This document shows, piece by piece, positions 61,911 to 64,000 of a stretch of 64,000 bases of DNA. Position numbers and translations under genes: made by a program. Each line of letters opens with the position of its first letter. Position 1 is the first letter of the stretch. The DNA comes from Cercozoa sp. M6MM (taxonomy: Eukaryota; Endomyxa: Ascetosporea). The stretch lies in assembly GCA_040357565.1 (NCBI GenBank), contig JBDODJ010000038.1; one strand, given 5' to 3'. Under the pieces are notes generated by a model. That model was not told the origin of the DNA and did not search any database. It saw only the letters and a program-made list of their open reading frames with translations.

Positions 61911-62857
61911 TGACGTAACCTGCATAAAGTCTGAAGCGTAGTACGCACTCGGCCAGCCACCACGTACTGCGCTGTGACGACCGGACGGCTGCGCTGCATC
62001 TGGTGAGCTCCGTGCACTAGCGTATTGCTTCGCCAGTCGAGCCTAGAGGCGAGGTGGAATTAAACAGAAAAAACAAGCGACGCGAGACGTCCAAGCTCAG
62101 ACGAGCGAGGCCGATACGAGTCGCTAGGGATTCGATTGGCGAGCAGAAGTCACGGTGTTGTTGCAGCCAGCATATAATAGATGAACAGGCGCGCGAGTGG
62201 CAAGGCGCCAACCGAGTTGAGAGAGGAGAGAGGTGTCGTCAGGGAAAGAGAGAGAGAGAGAGAGGTCAATCAGAAGATGCGCCAACAGAGGCGTCGGCAA
62301 GCACGCACGCACACCTTACAGGCAGATGCACACAAATCGCTGCCACAGCTACGTGTTATTGTTGCTGTTGCTGTTACTGTTGTTCCCTACGGTGCTATGG
62401 TACATGTCGGATGCCGCATATGCCTCCATGTAGCACTGTGTATGTCTGTGTGTCAGTGTCGCTGTGGACGTGAAAAACGTCTGTGTGTGTGAGTGTGTCA
62501 AAGGGAGAGAGAAGAATGTGATTCCGTTATCATGTCAGTGTGCTTGTGACCAGTGTCATTGATGTGTGTGTGTGTCAGCGTGTGTGCATGTGTCAGAGGT
62601 GTGAAAGAGTTATTGCTGCTGTTGCTGGCGTTGCTGATTCAGGCTTCGACTGGTGTCTAATTGTTGTGTCTGCACACTTACGGTCGTATCTTTGTCCCCT
62701 CTACCCTCGTAGCACAAGCTACCTGTGGCTGCGCATGCGCGAGAGAATTGAGCAACGTCGCATCGAGACTAAGACTGCCACTAAGACTGCCAAGCGAGGG
62801 CGACCCGAGCGACGTCAGCGAACCTAATGCTTTACACACTTTACAATATAGTTTTTG
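61911..62857. other. Gene-poor, simple-repeat-rich spacer
   Basis: About 950 bases between convergent genes. It contains a GA run (about 62248-62263), GTTGCT-type units (about 62357-62381) and GTGTGTCAG-like runs. Overlapping plus-strand frames are compositional. No gene is called. Confidence 0.5.
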
Positions 62858-63589
62858 TTAAGTACTCAAGAATACGATACGCAGTGAGCCGATATTCAAG
62901 TTGCCCAGAGAGCCCAAGTTGGCACCCAACGTGCCCATCGGGAAGCCGCCTAGCGCAGCAGTCACTGCACCTTGAAAAGTGAGTAGACCAAAGAGAAGGA
63001 GGATGGGGGTGTAGGGAAGCTACCTGGTGTCGTAGGACTCGGCGTGGACACAACACTGGCCAGGATGGGTCGCTGCACAGTCGCACTGCGTGCCACTGGC
63101 ACTGATGATGGGTCCGCCGGGATCTATGTGGGCAAGCAGGTGAAAGTGCAAGCAAAGAAGATAGAAAGGGCAAAACTATACCTCATGTGCCAGTCGTAAT
63201 ACCACCGGTGTTTGCACTGGCGTGTTTGGTTGCAACTACGGGGCGTCAAAAGGACAAAGCCAGGGGAGGAATATAAAAAAGATACCGGCTGCAACACTGA
63301 AGGTAAACTGCCGTTTGGCACATTCACCGACTCCGAAGGCGCGCGTGACAGACCATTGTCGCCGAACGACTGGGGCAGCGCACTGAAATTCAGTCCGAGT
63401 GCGATCTCGTTCGACATGCCTTGCAGAAGATTGGCTCTCTACCAATACCAAGTCGTTCATATGTCAACCTCACTCTCAGATAAACACCCGACAAGTACCT
63501 GCAGAAAGGCATTCACTTGTGCACGAACACGCGAGTCGACGAACTGTTTGGCCGTCTCGGGTGGCATCACCACTGCACGGGGGAGGGGT

Positions 63590-63621
<32 letters not shown>

Positions 63622-64000
63622 GGGGGGGGGGGGAGAGGAGGAGGCATACAAGCCATGTTTTGCGTGAGTTTCTCAATCTCCACGAAGGCCGTGCTCAACT
63701 GCGAGTTGCTCTCGAGCTGAGTGGAATGAGTTCCGGCAAAGAGCAACTGCTGCGCCGCTGCATCCACGTGCCGATCCAAGTGCTGGCAGAAGTCGACGTG
63801 CGACCTGCACACATTGCACAACCTCAAGGTGCTACCCAAGAACTAATTCGGACTAAAGAAACAGCGTACTCGGTGGCGAAAGGACAGTGCGGCACGGGAC
63901 AGTTGCGTCGCGTGCTGTCGACACTCGAGACGAGCGACATCTGCGGCATGGTGGCACTCGCGTTGGCCATTGGCAGCGACATCGACAGCGCCGCCGCTAC
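62858..64000 (-). CDS. 5'-truncated gene of unknown function, continues beyond the right edge
   Basis: Minus-strand exons run from the right edge to TAA at 62858-62860. They read MANASATMPQMSLVSSVDST and NCPVPHCPFATEYA, then CNVCRSHVDFCQHLDRHVDA and an exon with THSTQLESNSQLSTAFVEIE, VMPPETAKQFVDSRVRAQVN, LLQGMSNEIALGLNFSALPQ, SVNVPNGSLPSVLQP, SATVQRPILASVVSTPSPTT and GAVTAALGGFPMGTLGANLG. Paired cysteines and histidines near the right edge (C....C ... C..C ... H..H) may form a zinc finger. The C-terminal part is low-complexity, rich in S, T, P, G and N. The family is unknown. An intron holds a TG repeat and poly-G (about 63595-63633). Confidence 0.45.

Overview
This window is nuclear DNA from a compact, intron-rich eukaryote. 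Most genes are interrupted by many GT-AG introns of about 35-90 nt, both strands are used, and neighbours are often only 100-500 bp apart. The organism should be flagellated, because the window encodes IFT57 and CFAP20. It also has two heterotrimeric G-protein alpha subunits, ARF1, ARL16, a TAF8-like TFIID subunit, CCT1, COQ5 and mitochondrial ribosomal proteins. Nothing fixes the lineage: flagellate protists or zoosporic groups fit, and I do not name a species. Gene coordinates span first to last coding exon as I traced them by hand from splice sites and protein family patterns; individual exon edges can be off.

Layout. 1-8.1 kb: the 3' end of a non-LTR retrotransposon with scattered copies of its tail, a small coiled-coil gene, G-alpha 1 (minus) and a divergent protein kinase-like gene (plus). 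8.6-20.7 kb: F-BAR/SH3 protein (minus), SmD3 (plus), VPS55/LEPROT-like membrane protein (minus), TAF8-like (plus), CCT1 (plus), ARF1 (minus), acetyl-CoA acetyltransferase (plus). 20.9-29.7 kb: an unrecognised gene (plus), secreted M15 peptidase (minus), COQ5 (minus) and a long PH-like gene (plus). 29.9-42.8 kb: an unrecognised membrane protein (minus), IFT57 (plus), a secreted histidine-phosphatase-like protein (minus), a small MLF-like gene (plus), G-alpha 2 (minus), NOSIP (plus), PDCD2 (minus).

42.9-64 kb: bL19m (plus), a secreted protein of unknown function (plus), CFAP20 (minus), a single-pass membrane protein (plus), a RING protein (plus), an E1-like fragment broken by a gap (plus), a C2H2 zinc-finger protein (plus), a PH protein (minus), a uL10m-like protein (plus), ARL16 (minus), a long EF-hand-like gene (plus) and a partial gene running off the right edge (minus).

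The genes do not form an operon-like system. Functional themes are G-protein and small-GTPase signalling, cilium assembly, chaperonin and splicing housekeeping, and mitochondrial translation and ubiquinone synthesis. The observations I rate most worth checking are a C-terminal extension on G-alpha 1, a kinase-like protein with unusual catalytic motifs, a retrotransposon 3' tail dispersed in several truncated copies, a sense-strand TTACCCC-type motif crowded into introns, and three long genes I could not place in a family. Assembly gaps of 100 N (and one of 10 N) fall next to simple repeats, mostly in introns.
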